Positions 31,207 to 40,196 of a stretch of 64,000 nt of DNA are shown in pieces. Below the pieces are notes generated by a model, which worked only from the letters and a program-made list of their open reading frames with translations, had not been told where the DNA came from and made no database searches. How positions within the stretch are numbered: position 1 is the stretch's first letter; each line of letters starts with the position of its first letter. The translations under genes were made by a program, and so were the position numbers. Source of the DNA: Paracoccus aminovorans (GTDB lineage: Bacteria > Pseudomonadota > Alphaproteobacteria > Rhodobacterales > Rhodobacteraceae); assembly GCF_001546115.1 (NCBI RefSeq), contig NZ_KQ955208.1, positions 2,012,321-2,076,320 on the forward strand, read 5' to 3'.

Positions 31207-33768
31207 ATGACCGCGCTGACCGACCCCGACTCCATCGTCGAAATCACCCCCTCGGCGGGGATCCAGACCGCGCGCCACGGCTGGCGCGCAAAATGCCTGC
31301 AGCGCCTGATCCGCATGGAGCTGCCGGTCCCGACCAGCTTTGCGCTCTCGGCCGATGCGGTGCGCGCCATCGCCGCCGGCCAGATGCCCGACCGCGGCCG
31401 GCTGGCGCAGATGATCGAGCGCGCCGACGGGCTGGTCAGCGTGCGGCCCTCGGCGCAGAACCCGGCCTGGGGCGGACCGGGCACGGTGCTGAACGTCGGC
31501 ATCAACCACGCATGCCACGCCCGGCTGGCCGAAACCCGCGGCAAGGCGGCCGCCGACGCGCTGTATCTGGGCTTCGTGCAATCCTATGCCATCCATGTCG
31601 CGCGGCTCGATCCCGACATGTTCTCGGACGCGGACGAGGGGCTCGAGGCGGCGCTGCGTGCCTATGAGGCCGAGACGGACGAGGAGTTCCCGCAGGACCC
31701 GGCCCGGCAGCTGGCCGAGGTGCTGCGCAGCATGGCGCGGGCCTGGGACGGGCCGACGGCGCGGCTGTTGCGCCAGGCCAAGGGCGCGCCGCCCATGGCG
31801 CCCCTGGGGCTGGTGGTGCAGGACATGGCGCTGGCCATCGGGCCGGGCGTCACCGGCTCGGGCTCGATCCAGCTCGTGGACAACGTCACCGGCATGCCGC
31901 GCATCACCGGGCGTTTCCGCGGCCAGAGCCAGGGCCGCGCCCGGGGCGAGGGCGCCGAGACGCTGTATCTGACCCGCGACCCGCGCGGCCCCTCGCTGGA
32001 GGAGGCCGCGCCCGAGGTCTTTGCCGAGCTGATCCGCTTCGGCGTCGCCGCGCGCGAGCGGCTGCGCGAGGAGATGCAGATCGAATTCGTCGTCTCGGAC
32101 AGCAGGCTCGCCATCATCGACGCGGTGCGGGTCAGCCGCAGTTCGCGCGCCAGCGTGCGCATCGCGGTTTCGCTGGCGCGCGACGGCATCATCCCGCCCG
32201 AGGAGGCGGTGATGCGGGTCGAGCCGCGGGCGCTGTCGGACCTGCTGCACCACCAGGTCGATCCGCGCGCGCCGCGCGACATCATCGCCCGCGGCATCAA
32301 CGCCAGCCCCGGCGCCGCGACCGGCCGCATCGTCTTCACCGCCGCGAGCGCCCAGGACGCCGAGGCGCGGGGCGAGCGCGCGGTGCTGGTCCGGCGCGAG
32401 ACCGTGCCAGAGGACATCCGCGGCATGCACGCCTCGGTCGCGGTGCTGACCGAGCGCGGCGGCATGACCAGCCACGCCGCCGTCATCGCCCGCGGCATCG
32501 GCCTGCCCTGCATCGTCGGCGCCAGCGGCATCTCGATCGACTCGCGCGCCCGCACCATGCAGGTCGGCCCCCGCACCTTCCGCGAGGGCGAGGAGATCAC
32601 CATCGACGGCACCTCGGGCGAGGTGCTGGCCGGCGCGGCCGAGATGCTGGAACCGGCGCTGGACGACAGCTTCAGCCAGCTTCTGGAATGGGCCGACCAG
32701 CATTGCCGCATCAGGATCCGCGCCAATGCCGACACGCCCGAGGACGCCCGCACCGCGCGCATGTTCAACGCGCAGGGCATCGGGCTGTGCCGCACCGAGC
32801 ATATGTTCTTCGACGACGAGCGCCTGCCGGCCATGCGCGAGATGATTTTCGCCGGAAAGCCCGAGGACCGCCGCTTGTCGCTGGAGCGGCTGCTGCCGAT
32901 GCAGCGCGGCGATTTCGCGGCGCTGTTCGAGATCATGGCCGGCCTGCCCGTCACCATCCGCCTGTTCGACCCGCCGCTGCACGAATTCCTGCCCCATGAC
33001 CGCGAGGGCATGCGCGAGCTGGCCGAATCGCTGGACCTGCCGCTGTCGGACGTGACCCGGCGCGTCGAGGCGCTGTCAGAGTTCAATCCGATGCTGGGCA
33101 TGCGCGGCGTGCGGCTGGGCATCACCGTGCCCGAGATCTATGACATGCAGGCCCGCGCCATCTTCGAGGCCACCATCGAGGCCAGCCGCAATGGCGCCCC
33201 GGTGGTGCCCGAGATCATGATCCCGCTGGTCAGCGCCCGGCGCGAGGTCGAGCTGGTCAAGACCCGCATCGACGCCGTCGCCGCCGCGGTCCGGAACGAG
33301 ACCCGCCAGGACTTCGCCTATCGTCTGGGCGTGATGGTGGAAACGCCGCGCGCCGCGCTACGCGCCGGCGACATCGCCGAACACGCCGCCTTCCTGTCCT
33401 TCGGCACCAATGACCTGACGCAGATGACCTATGGCCTGTCGCGCGACGACGCCGGCCGCTTCATGGGCATCTATGTCAACCAGGGCGTCTATGCCGAGGA
33501 CCCGTTCCACATCCTGGACCAGGACGGCGTGGGCGAGCTGGTGGCCATCGGCGCCGAGCGCGCGCGCAGCCACAAGCCGGGCATCACCATCTCGGTCTGC
33601 GGCGAACATGGCGGCAACCCCGAATCAATCGCCTTTTGTCTGCGCGCCGGGGTGAACTACGTCTCGTGCTCGCCCTTCCGGGTGCCGGTGGCGCGGCTTG
33701 CGGCGGCGCAGGAGTCGATTCTGATGGCGCGCGAAACGGCCGAGTCGGAGTTCGATCCGCAGTCCTAA
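31207..33768 (+). CDS. PEP-utilising protein, pyruvate phosphate dikinase-like with eroded ATP domain
   Basis: An 853-residue protein aligned by eye with pyruvate phosphate dikinase (PPDK). The swivelling His domain is intact: ERGGMTSHAAVIARGIGLPCIVG with His423. So is the PEP/pyruvate barrel: GTNDLTQMTYGLSRDD, SVCGEHGGNPESIAF with Cys798 and SCSPFRVPVARLAAAQ. The N-terminal nucleotide domain is unusual: the PPDK start GGKGANLAEM is absent, the loop SVRSGA...PGMMDTVLNLG reads SVRPSAQNPAWGGPGTVLNVG, and the terminal QTR motif reads IDAVRVS. It may be a PPDK paralogue that no longer uses ATP normally. It stands alone between tRNA-Gly and a cell-wall hydrolase. Confidence 0.8.
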   Translation: MTALTDPDSIVEITPSAGIQTARHGWRAKCLQRLIRMELPVPTSFALSADAVRAIAAGQMPDRGRLAQMIERADGLVSVRPSAQNPAWGGPGTVLNVGINHACHARLAETRGKAAADALYLGFVQSYAIHVARLDPDMFSDADEGLEAALRAYEAETDEEFPQDPARQLAEVLRSMARAWDGPTARLLRQAKGAPPMAPLGLVVQDMALAIGPGVTGSGSIQLVDNVTGMPRITGRFRGQSQGRARGEGAETLYLTRDPRGPSLEEAAPEVFAELIRFGVAARERLREEMQIEFVVSDSRLAIIDAVRVSRSSRASVRIAVSLARDGIIPPEEAVMRVEPRALSDLLHHQVDPRAPRDIIARGINASPGAATGRIVFTAASAQDAEARGERAVLVRRETVPEDIRGMHASVAVLTERGGMTSHAAVIARGIGLPCIVGASGISIDSRARTMQVGPRTFREGEEITIDGTSGEVLAGAAEMLEPALDDSFSQLLEWADQHCRIRIRANADTPEDARTARMFNAQGIGLCRTEHMFFDDERLPAMREMIFAGKPEDRRLSLERLLPMQRGDFAALFEIMAGLPVTIRLFDPPLHEFLPHDREGMRELAESLDLPLSDVTRRVEALSEFNPMLGMRGVRLGITVPEIYDMQARAIFEATIEASRNGAPVVPEIMIPLVSARREVELVKTRIDAVAAAVRNETRQDFAYRLGVMVETPRAALRAGDIAEHAAFLSFGTNDLTQMTYGLSRDDAGRFMGIYVNQGVYAEDPFHILDQDGVGELVAIGAERARSHKPGITISVCGEHGGNPESIAFCLRAGVNYVSCSPFRVPVARLAAAQESILMARETAESEFDPQS

Positions 33769-33984
33769 GACCGGCCGGTTTTGGCCGGAATTCGCCCGTT
33801 AACCATTTTTTCGTCGGCGGGTTTCCGCCAAAATGCAGCAAATTCAATCGAATCTGCGCTGTCACGCGCATGTGGGCTTTCCCGCCCCGCCCGGTTTCGG
33901 GCCTTTGGCCGTCAGACACGGCCCCAGTTGGGGTCCCTCCGACGAAGCTGACCGGGCGCGGCCCGGACCGAAAACAGGACCAAC

Positions 33985-34521
33985 ATGTCGTTCAAAATGT
34001 CATGGCTGGCGCGCGTTTCCGTGTGTGTTGCCGTTCTTCTTTCGCCCGTGGCCGCCGTTCCGGCATTGGCCGATGCCCAGCACCAGGTCGCCTATGAGAC
34101 CAAGACCGTGCGCACGGCCAGCGGCACCCATCAGATCAGCACCCGCGACCTGCAATGCCTGTCCGAGGCGCTGTATTTCGAGGCGCGCGGCGAAGGCACC
34201 GCCGGCCAGCAGGCCGTGGCCGAGGTGATCTTGAACCGCGTCGACCACCCGCGTTTTCCGAAATCGGTCTGCGGCGTGGTCAACCAGCGCGGCCAGTTCA
34301 CCTATAACAAGAGCGCCCGCATCCGCGAGAAGGGCACCTTCGCCCGGGTCCAGAAGGTCGCCATGGCGGCCCTGGCCGGCGCGCCGCGCACCCTGACCAA
34401 CGGCGCGACCTATTTCCACGCCCGCGGCGTGCGCCCGTCCTGGACCAAGCGGTTCGAAAAGACCACGCGGATCGGCAGCCATACCTTCTATCGCTCGGAT
34501 CGCCGGATGGCCTCGAACTGA
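33985..34521 (+). CDS. Secreted cell-wall hydrolase (SleB/CwlJ type)
   Basis: A 178-residue exported protein (signal about 1-30, ending VPALADA). The Hydrolase_2 domain begins LQCLSEALYFEARGEGTAGQQAVAEVILNRVDHPRFP, whose Glu in EALYFEARGE is the proposed catalytic residue, and continues with CGVVNQRGQFTY and ATYFHARGVRPSW. Such enzymes cleave peptidoglycan in the periplasm; the family was first known from spore germination. About 215 bp of leader precede the gene, including a hairpin CCGGCC/GGCCGG at 33771-33788; AGGA lies before the ATG. Confidence 0.92.
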   Translation: MSFKMSWLARVSVCVAVLLSPVAAVPALADAQHQVAYETKTVRTASGTHQISTRDLQCLSEALYFEARGEGTAGQQAVAEVILNRVDHPRFPKSVCGVVNQRGQFTYNKSARIREKGTFARVQKVAMAALAGAPRTLTNGATYFHARGVRPSWTKRFEKTTRIGSHTFYRSDRRMASN

Positions 34522-34551
34522 TACGCTGACGCGAATCTGCCACGCAATGCG

Positions 34552-34584
34552 CGGCCCCGACCCTTGCGGCGGGGCCGTTTTCCT
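34552..34584 (+). terminator. Rho-independent terminator after the cell-wall hydrolase gene
   Basis: Stem CGGCCCCG/CGGGGCCG with a 10-nt loop, followed by TTTTCCTTT. It ends three bases before the first candidate folB start, so folB translation signals lie within or just after a terminator. Confidence 0.8.
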
Positions 34585-34587
34585 TTC

Positions 34588-35382
34588 ATGGATAGGCGCA
34601 TGGACCAGCCAGACCGCATCCACCTGCGCGACTACATCGTCTCGGCCGAGATCGGCGCCTTCCAGACCGAGCGCGGCCAGCGCCAGCGGCTGCGCTTCAA
34701 CGTGGACGTTGACCTTGCCACCCATGTCGTGGGCGTGAACGACGAGGTCGACCGCATCCTCAGCTATGACATCCTGACCGGCGCGGTGGCGGCGGGGCTG
34801 GCGGACCGCCGCTATGACCTGCTGGAGACGCTGGCTGAAAAGATCGCGGCGCAGATCCTGGCGCATCCGCGCGCGGCGCAGGTCCGGGTCGCGGTGGAAA
34901 AGCTCGACCGCATCCCGGGCGCGCTGGGGGTGACGCTGGTGCGCCGCCAGGCCCGCGTCGCGGCCGAGGCGATCCAGGCGCCGATCCGCGTCATTTTCCA
35001 CGGCGCCGAAGCGCCGCTGCCCGAGGGCGGCGTGGCGCTGGTGCCCGAGGATCCCGGCCTGCCGCTGCCGCAGGGCGGCAATGCGCGCGAGATCGCGCTC
35101 TTGGCGCTGGACCAGGCTGCCTGGGCCTTGGCCGGACGGCTGGGGCTGACCGTGGCCGACAGCCGCACCGAACTCGACTGGGCCGCGACCGAGGGCCGGG
35201 CCGTGGTCTGGGCGCCGGCGCGGATGCTGCGCGACGTGCCCGGCCTTGCGGCCGAACCCCAGGCCGCCGCGATCTGGCTGGCCGAGCGGCTAGGCGCCAG
35301 CCGGCTGGACTGGGCGCTGCCCGCGGGCACCGAGCCGCCGGCGCTGCCGGCCGGATTCGCCATCGCCTCGGGGCGGCTCTGA
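34588..35382 (+). CDS. folB: Dihydroneopterin aldolase with C-terminal extension
   Basis: A 264-residue protein. Residues 1 to about 125 are FolB: IHLRDYIVSAEIGAFQTERGQRQRLRFNVDV, then SYDILTGAVAAGLADRRYDLLETLAEKIAAQI with the catalytic Lys/Glu region and VRVAVEKLD. FolB cleaves dihydroneopterin to hydroxymethyl-dihydropterin and glycolaldehyde for folate synthesis. A further 130 residues (PEGGVALVPEDPG onward) match no domain recognised, while ordinary FolB is about 120 residues. ATG 34588 and ATG 34600 are both possible; neither ribosome binding site is strong. folP follows after about 50 bp. Confidence 0.85.
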   Translation: MDRRMDQPDRIHLRDYIVSAEIGAFQTERGQRQRLRFNVDVDLATHVVGVNDEVDRILSYDILTGAVAAGLADRRYDLLETLAEKIAAQILAHPRAAQVRVAVEKLDRIPGALGVTLVRRQARVAAEAIQAPIRVIFHGAEAPLPEGGVALVPEDPGLPLPQGGNAREIALLALDQAAWALAGRLGLTVADSRTELDWAATEGRAVVWAPARMLRDVPGLAAEPQAAAIWLAERLGASRLDWALPAGTEPPALPAGFAIASGRL

Positions 35383-35435
35383 CGCTTGGCGCTTGAATCG
35401 CCGCGACACCGGCGTAGGAACAGCGGCATGGGAAC

Positions 35436-36413
35436 ATGGGCATGAGCGACTATTTCCGACCGATCCCCTGCGAAACCGGGCGCTGGCCGCTGGCCGGCGG
35501 CTGGCTGCGCTTTTCGCAATTCGAGCTTTTGCGCCGGGGTGCCGCGCCGCGCGTGGTGGACAGCGCGCCGCCCGAGGTGCTGGCCGCGCTGACCGCGCCG
35601 CGCGCCGATCTGCTGGGCCTGTCCCTGGACCGGCCGCGCATCATGGGCATCGTCAACGCGACGCCCGACAGTTTCTCGGACGGCGGTCGCTATGACGGGG
35701 CCGCGCAGGCCCGGCTGCTGGCCGAGCAGGGCGCCGAGATCCTGGACATCGGCGGCGAATCGACCCGCCCCGGCGCGCGCGAGGTGCCGGTGGCCGAAGA
35801 GATCGCCCGGGTCGCGCCGGTGATCGCGGCGGCGCGCGGGCTGGCCGGGATCTCGGTCGATACACGCAAGGCAGCGGTGGCGCGGGCGGCCATCGCGGCG
35901 GGCGCGGGGCTGGTCAACGACGTCTCGGGCTTCGACTTCGACCCCGAGATGGCGGCTGCGGTGGCCGAGGCCGGCGTGCCGGTCTGCATCATGCATGCCC
36001 AAGGCGTGCCCGAGACGATGCAGGACAATCCGACCTATGGCGATGTGCTGCTGGACGTCTATGACGCGCTCAGGGCACGGATCGCGCGGGCGCGCTCGGC
36101 GGGAATCCCCCTTGGCCGCATCGTGATCGATCCGGGCATTGGTTTCGGCAAGACCCAGGCGCATAATCTGGCCATCCTGCGGCGGATTTCCGTCTATCAC
36201 GGCCTGGGTTGCGCCATTCTTCTGGGCGTCTCGCGCAAGCGCTTCATCGGCGCGATCGGCGGGGCCGAGGTCGCGGCAGAGCGCATGCCGGGCACCTTGG
36301 CGGTGACGCTGGCCGGGGTCGCGCAGGGCATACAAATCCACCGCGTCCATGACGTGGCACAAACAAGGCAGGGCCTGGCGCTGTGGCGGGCCGTGACCGA
36401 GGGGGAAGCATGA
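35436..36413 (+). CDS. folP: Dihydropteroate synthase
   Basis: A 325-residue TIM-barrel enzyme that joins hydroxymethyl-dihydropterin pyrophosphate to p-aminobenzoate; the target of sulfonamides. Signatures: [47 protein letters not shown] and [11 protein letters not shown]. About 65 residues precede the barrel, a longer N-terminus than in E. coli. Starts at 35436 (MGMSDYF) or 35442 are possible. Its stop overlaps the glmM ATG (ATGA), the common folP-glmM coupling. Confidence 0.96.
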   Translation: MGMSDYFRPIPCETGRWPLAGGWLRFSQFELLRRGAAPRVVDSAPPEVLAALTAPRADLLGLSLDRPRIMGIVNATPDSFSDGGRYDGAAQARLLAEQGAEILDIGGESTRPGAREVPVAEEIARVAPVIAAARGLAGISVDTRKAAVARAAIAAGAGLVNDVSGFDFDPEMAAAVAEAGVPVCIMHAQGVPETMQDNPTYGDVLLDVYDALRARIARARSAGIPLGRIVIDPGIGFGKTQAHNLAILRRISVYHGLGCAILLGVSRKRFIGAIGGAEVAAERMPGTLAVTLAGVAQGIQIHRVHDVAQTRQGLALWRAVTEGEA

Positions 36414-37753
36414 GCAGGAAGCTTTTCGGCACCGACGGCGTCAGAGGCCGTGCCAATACCCATCCGATGACGGCCGAGATGGCGCTGCGCCTGGGCGCCG
36501 CCGCCGGCCGCTATTTCCGCCGCGGCGGGCAGGATCACCATCGCGTGGTCATCGGCAAGGACACCCGCCTGTCGGGCTATATGCTGGAGAACGCGCTGAC
36601 CGCCGGGCTGACCAGCACGGGCATGAACGTGCTGCTGCTGGGCCCGGTGCCGACGCCGGCGGTGGGCTATCTGACGCGCTCGATGCGGGCGGACGTGGGC
36701 ATCATGATCTCGGCCAGCCACAACCCGGCGCATGACAACGGCATCAAGTTCTTCGGCCCCGACGGCTTCAAGCTTTCCGACGAGGCCGAGGCCGAGATCG
36801 AGAGCATCGTCGCCGGCGAGATCGTTCCGGCGCAGCCGCAGAACATCGGCCGGGCCAAGCGCATCGACGACGGCCGCGGGCGCTATGTCGAATATGCCAA
36901 GACCACCTTCCCGGCCGGCCAGCGGCTGGAGGGGCTGAAGGTCGTGGTCGATTGCGCGCATGGCGCCGCCTATCGCGCCGCGCCGGACGTGCTGTGGGAA
37001 CTGGGGGCCGAGGTGATCCCGCTGGGCGTGGCGCCCAACGGCCACAATATCAACGACGGCGTCGGCTCGACCCATCCCGAGGCGGCGGCGCGGGCGGTGC
37101 TGGAGCATGGCGCCGACATCGGCATCAGCCTGGACGGCGACGCCGACCGGGTGATGATCATCGACGAAAAGGGCCAGGTGGCCGACGGCGACCAGATCAT
37201 GGCGCTGCTGGCCGGCCGCTGGGCCGAGCAGGGCCGGCTGCGCGGCGGCGCCCTGGTCGCGACGGTGATGTCGAACCTGGGGCTGGAGCGCTTCCTGCAG
37301 GGGCGCGGGTTGCGGCTGGAGCGCACCGCCGTCGGCGACCGCTATGTCGTCGAGCGCATGCGCGGCCAGGGCTTCAACCTGGGCGGCGAGCAGTCGGGCC
37401 ATATCGTCATGACCGACTATGCCACCACCGGCGACGGGCTGATCGCCGGGCTGCAATTCCTGGCGGCGATGGCCGAAAGCGGCCGGCGGGCCTCGGACCT
37501 GGTGGCGCAGTTCGAGCCGGTGCCGCAGATGCTGAAGAACGTGCGCTATGCCGCCGGCGCCGATCCGCTGTCGGTCGAGGCCGTTCAGGCCGAGATCGCC
37601 CGCGCCGAGGCGCGGCTGGACGGCCAGGGCCGGGTGCTGATCCGCAAGTCCGGCACCGAGCCCTTGATCCGGGTCATGGCCGAGGCCGAGGACGAGACCG
37701 TGCTGCGTGAGGTCGTGGACGGCATCGTCGCGGCGGTCGAGAAGGCGGCCTGA
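36410..37753 (+). CDS. glmM: Phosphoglucosamine mutase
   Basis: A 447-residue enzyme converting glucosamine-6-phosphate to glucosamine-1-phosphate for peptidoglycan and lipopolysaccharide precursors. It starts [13 protein letters not shown] as usual, has the phosphoserine loop [13 protein letters not shown] (Ser103), the metal site [10 protein letters not shown], and the C-terminal phosphate-binding [18 protein letters not shown] at 36410 sits in the folP stop; longer in-frame sequence belongs to folP. Confidence 0.97.
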   Translation: MSRKLFGTDGVRGRANTHPMTAEMALRLGAAAGRYFRRGGQDHHRVVIGKDTRLSGYMLENALTAGLTSTGMNVLLLGPVPTPAVGYLTRSMRADVGIMISASHNPAHDNGIKFFGPDGFKLSDEAEAEIESIVAGEIVPAQPQNIGRAKRIDDGRGRYVEYAKTTFPAGQRLEGLKVVVDCAHGAAYRAAPDVLWELGAEVIPLGVAPNGHNINDGVGSTHPEAAARAVLEHGADIGISLDGDADRVMIIDEKGQVADGDQIMALLAGRWAEQGRLRGGALVATVMSNLGLERFLQGRGLRLERTAVGDRYVVERMRGQGFNLGGEQSGHIVMTDYATTGDGLIAGLQFLAAMAESGRRASDLVAQFEPVPQMLKNVRYAAGADPLSVEAVQAEIARAEARLDGQGRVLIRKSGTEPLIRVMAEAEDETVLREVVDGIVAAVEKAA

Positions 37754-37793
37754 CGTCCCATCCGGCGGCGGCGTCGCCCGTGGCGTCGGCATT

Positions 37794-37816
37794 GGGTAAT
37801 TTGGAAAACAGAGAAG
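37794..37816 (-). repeat. Dispersed intergenic repeat, copy G (degenerate)
   Basis: The reverse complement reads TTCTCTGTTTTCCAAATTACCC. It lies 40 bp after the glmM stop, in a gap that also holds copy F. Confidence 0.5.
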
Positions 37817-37868
37817 GCCAAGGTGGCGCGCGATCCGGGCCGTCGCGCGGGCGGCGGCCTTGCCTTTG

Positions 37869-37888
37869 GGTATTTGGACAACAAAGAA
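37869..37888 (-). repeat. Dispersed intergenic repeat, copy F
   Basis: The reverse complement TTCTTTGTTGTCCAAATACC resembles copy C. It lies just after the 3' end of the FAD monooxygenase gene. Confidence 0.6.
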
Positions 37889-37894
37889 GGCCGG

Positions 37895-39004
37895 TCAGAG
37901 CGCCGTCGGGTCGTGGTCGTAGAGCCAGGCGAAGCGCTCGATCAGCCGGGTCGGGGCCAGGCGGCTGACGGCGCGCAACCCGGCATGGGCCACGGCGCGG
38001 GTCGGGCCCTTGAGATGATAGTTGCGGGCATTGGCATTGGCGGCCTCGACGATGCGCTGGCAGCGCGGCTGGCGCAGCGCCTGGTAGCGGGCCAGCGCCG
38101 CCTGCTGGTCGGGGTCGGCGGCAAGGCAGGCGGCCAGGGTCCAGGCGTCCTCGAGCGCCATGACCGCGCCCTGCGCCAGGAAAGGCAGCGTTGGGTGGGC
38201 GGCATCGCCGATCAGCGCCCGGCTTCCGTCCTGCCAATGCGCCGCGACCGGGTGGCGGAACAGGCCCCATTGCCCGACCTGCTCGACCCGCGCCAGCCAG
38301 CCTGGCACCGGGCCGCCGAAACGGGCGAAGGCGGCGCGCAGCTCGGCCGCGTCGCCGGGGATCGACCAGCCCTCGTCCTGCCAGTCGGGGCGCTCCAGCA
38401 CCGCGACGATATTGCGCAGGCCCTGGCCCAGCGGATAGCTGACCAGATGCCGGCCCGGGCCCATGAAGACCTGCGCCATGGGCTGCGCGTCGGCTTCGGC
38501 CGCAATCAGCGCCCGCCATGCCGTCTGGCCGGTGAAGAAGGGCGTTTCGGGGCCGTTCAGCAGCGGGCGCAACCGGCTTTTCACCCCGTCGGCGCCGATC
38601 AGCAGCGCGGCGGCGGGCGGGGCGGTGATTTCATGCCCCAGTTCGATGCGGGCGCCGGCCTCGCGCGCGGCCTGTTCCAGCAGCTCGACCAGCCGGGCGC
38701 GGTGCACCAGGCGGAAACGGTCCTGCGGCCGGTGGCGCGCCAACTCCAGCCGCGCGACCGGGCGGCCGGTCGAATCGTTCAACTCGACCCGATCGGAGCG
38801 GGTCGAGATCGCCTCGAACCGCGGCCAGAGCCCCAGCGCCTCGAGCACCCGCACGCCATTGGGCGAGATCTGCAGCCCGGCGCCGACCTCGCGCAGGGCG
38901 CCGGCGCGTTCCAGCACGGTGACGGAAAAGCCGCGCTGCGCCAGCGCGCAGGCGGCGGTCAGGCCGGCGACACCGGCGCCGATGATGGTGGCCTCGCGAT
39001 TCAC
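37895..39004 (-). CDS. FAD-dependent aromatic-type monooxygenase (salicylate hydroxylase-like)
   Basis: A 369-residue flavoprotein. The FAD-binding GAGVAGLTAACALAQRGFSVTVLE lies at the start, and the second FAD motif is ALIGDAAHPTLPFLAQGAVMALEDAWTLA; layout matches class A hydroxylases of the NahG/UbiH group. Substrate unknown. The start is taken as GTG 39004, which forms a GTGA overlap with the stop of the DJ-1 family gene and puts the Rossmann motif right at the N-terminus; the longer open frame merely reads antiparallel through that gene. Confidence 0.88.
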   Translation of the reverse strand: MNREATIIGAGVAGLTAACALAQRGFSVTVLERAGALREVGAGLQISPNGVRVLEALGLWPRFEAISTRSDRVELNDSTGRPVARLELARHRPQDRFRLVHRARLVELLEQAAREAGARIELGHEITAPPAAALLIGADGVKSRLRPLLNGPETPFFTGQTAWRALIAAEADAQPMAQVFMGPGRHLVSYPLGQGLRNIVAVLERPDWQDEGWSIPGDAAELRAAFARFGGPVPGWLARVEQVGQWGLFRHPVAAHWQDGSRALIGDAAHPTLPFLAQGAVMALEDAWTLAACLAADPDQQAALARYQALRQPRCQRIVEAANANARNYHLKGPTRAVAHAGLRAVSRLAPTRLIERFAWLYDHDPTAL

Positions 39005-39579
39005 GGCCGCAGCTCGGCACCGGCAAGGGCGAGGAATTCGTCCAGCTTGTCCTGCGGCAGGCCGGCGGCGCGCAGCACCGCGGCGGCGAAGGTGATCGGC
39101 GCGGTGCCCGGCGCGGTGATGATCCCGCCGTCGGCCACGGCGCGGGGCTGGTCGCGGTAATGCGCGGCCTCGGCATAATCGGGCAGCCAGTGGCGCAGGA
39201 AGTCGAGCCCGTTCGAAGTATGGGCCCGGCCGGCGAGCAGACCGGCCCGGGCCAGCGCCAGCGTGCCGGCGCAGATGGCCGCGACCGCGTTGCCGCGCGC
39301 ATGCGTGCTGCGCAGCATGGTGGACATATCCGGGGCATCGGGGCGGGTCCAGGCCTCGCTGCCGCAAAGCACCACGATTTCATCCGCGCGCGGCACGGCA
39401 TCCGCAAGCCCCGTGACGGCCAAACAGCCCATGGAGCGGACATCGCCGCCGCCCGGCGTGACATGGCGGCAGGACAGGCCGTAGAAATCCCCGCCGACAG
39501 CGGCGATCAGCGGGGTTTCCCAATCGGCGAAGCCGTCGAGCACGACGATCATCACCGGCTTCAGGCCAGGATCCTGCAT
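39001..39579 (-). CDS. DJ-1/PfpI family protein
   Basis: A 192-residue class I glutamine-amidotransferase-like protein. The nucleophile elbow is AAICAGTLALARAGLL with the reactive Cys, and MIVVLDGFADWETPLI is the typical first strand with the acidic partner. Members include chaperones, deglycase-like proteins and isonitrile hydratases, so activity is not predicted. It overlaps the downstream FAD monooxygenase by 4 bp, implying a two-gene unit. Confidence 0.87.
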   Translation of the reverse strand: MQDPGLKPVMIVVLDGFADWETPLIAAVGGDFYGLSCRHVTPGGGDVRSMGCLAVTGLADAVPRADEIVVLCGSEAWTRPDAPDMSTMLRSTHARGNAVAAICAGTLALARAGLLAGRAHTSNGLDFLRHWLPDYAEAAHYRDQPRAVADGGIITAPGTAPITFAAAVLRAAGLPQDKLDEFLALAGAELRP

Positions 39580-39613
39580 CCTTCGTCCTCCGGTTCCCGG
39601 GGGCGGCCGGCGG

Positions 39614-40036
39614 TCAGTCGTCGCGGTGCACGCGCTCGCGCCGCTCGTGCTTTTCCTGGGCTTCCAGCGTCATGGTGGCGATGGGCCGTGCGTCCAGCCG
39701 CTTCAGGCTGATCGGCTCGCCGGTCATCTCGCAATAGCCGTATTCGCCGGTCTCGATGCGGCGCAGCGCGGCGTCGATCTTGCTGACCAGCTTGCGCTGG
39801 CGGTCGCGGGTGCGCAGCTCCAGCGAGCGGTCGGTTTCCTCGGAGGCGCGGTCGGCAAGGTCGGGGACATTGCGTGCGCTGTCCTGCAAGCCCTCCAGCG
39901 TTTCGGCGGATTGGTCCAGAAGTTCCTGCTTCCAGGCAATCAGCTTGCGGCGGAAATATTCAAGCTGCCGCTCGTTCATGAAAGGTTCGTCTTCGGCGGG
40001 GCGATAATCTTCGGGCAGAAAGGTCTGGGCTTTCAT
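39614..40036 (-). CDS. dksA: RNA polymerase-binding regulator DksA
   Basis: A 140-residue protein. The coiled coil contains DLADRASEETDRSLELRTRDRQ, with the Asp and Ala of the tip motif DxxDxA that enters the polymerase secondary channel. The globular end reads YGYCEMTGEPISLKRLDARP and then lacks the other three cysteines, so it cannot bind zinc in the E. coli manner. Such reduced-Cys DksA proteins are usual in Rhodobacterales. It acts with ppGpp on stringent promoters. ATG at 40036 is preceded by GGAGGAAC. Confidence 0.95.
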   Translation of the reverse strand: MKAQTFLPEDYRPAEDEPFMNERQLEYFRRKLIAWKQELLDQSAETLEGLQDSARNVPDLADRASEETDRSLELRTRDRQRKLVSKIDAALRRIETGEYGYCEMTGEPISLKRLDARPIATMTLEAQEKHERRERVHRDD

Positions 40037-40196
40037 CGTTCCTCCGGAAGCCGGGCGCCTGTATGCCCGATCCTTGGCGCCCGCATAAAGGATGGAAGAC
40101 CGATTGTCACTAGGCCATTCCGACAGGTTTCGCCCATCGCTTGCGCAGCGGCGGCGCGCTGGCTAGTTTCGCGGGACTTGCGCAAAGGACAGGCGG

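Noticed and set aside
37895-39367. Longer 490-codon version of the FAD monooxygenase
   Set aside because: The extra N-terminus only reads through the DJ-1 family gene; GTG at 39004 gives a GTGA overlap and a normal Rossmann start.
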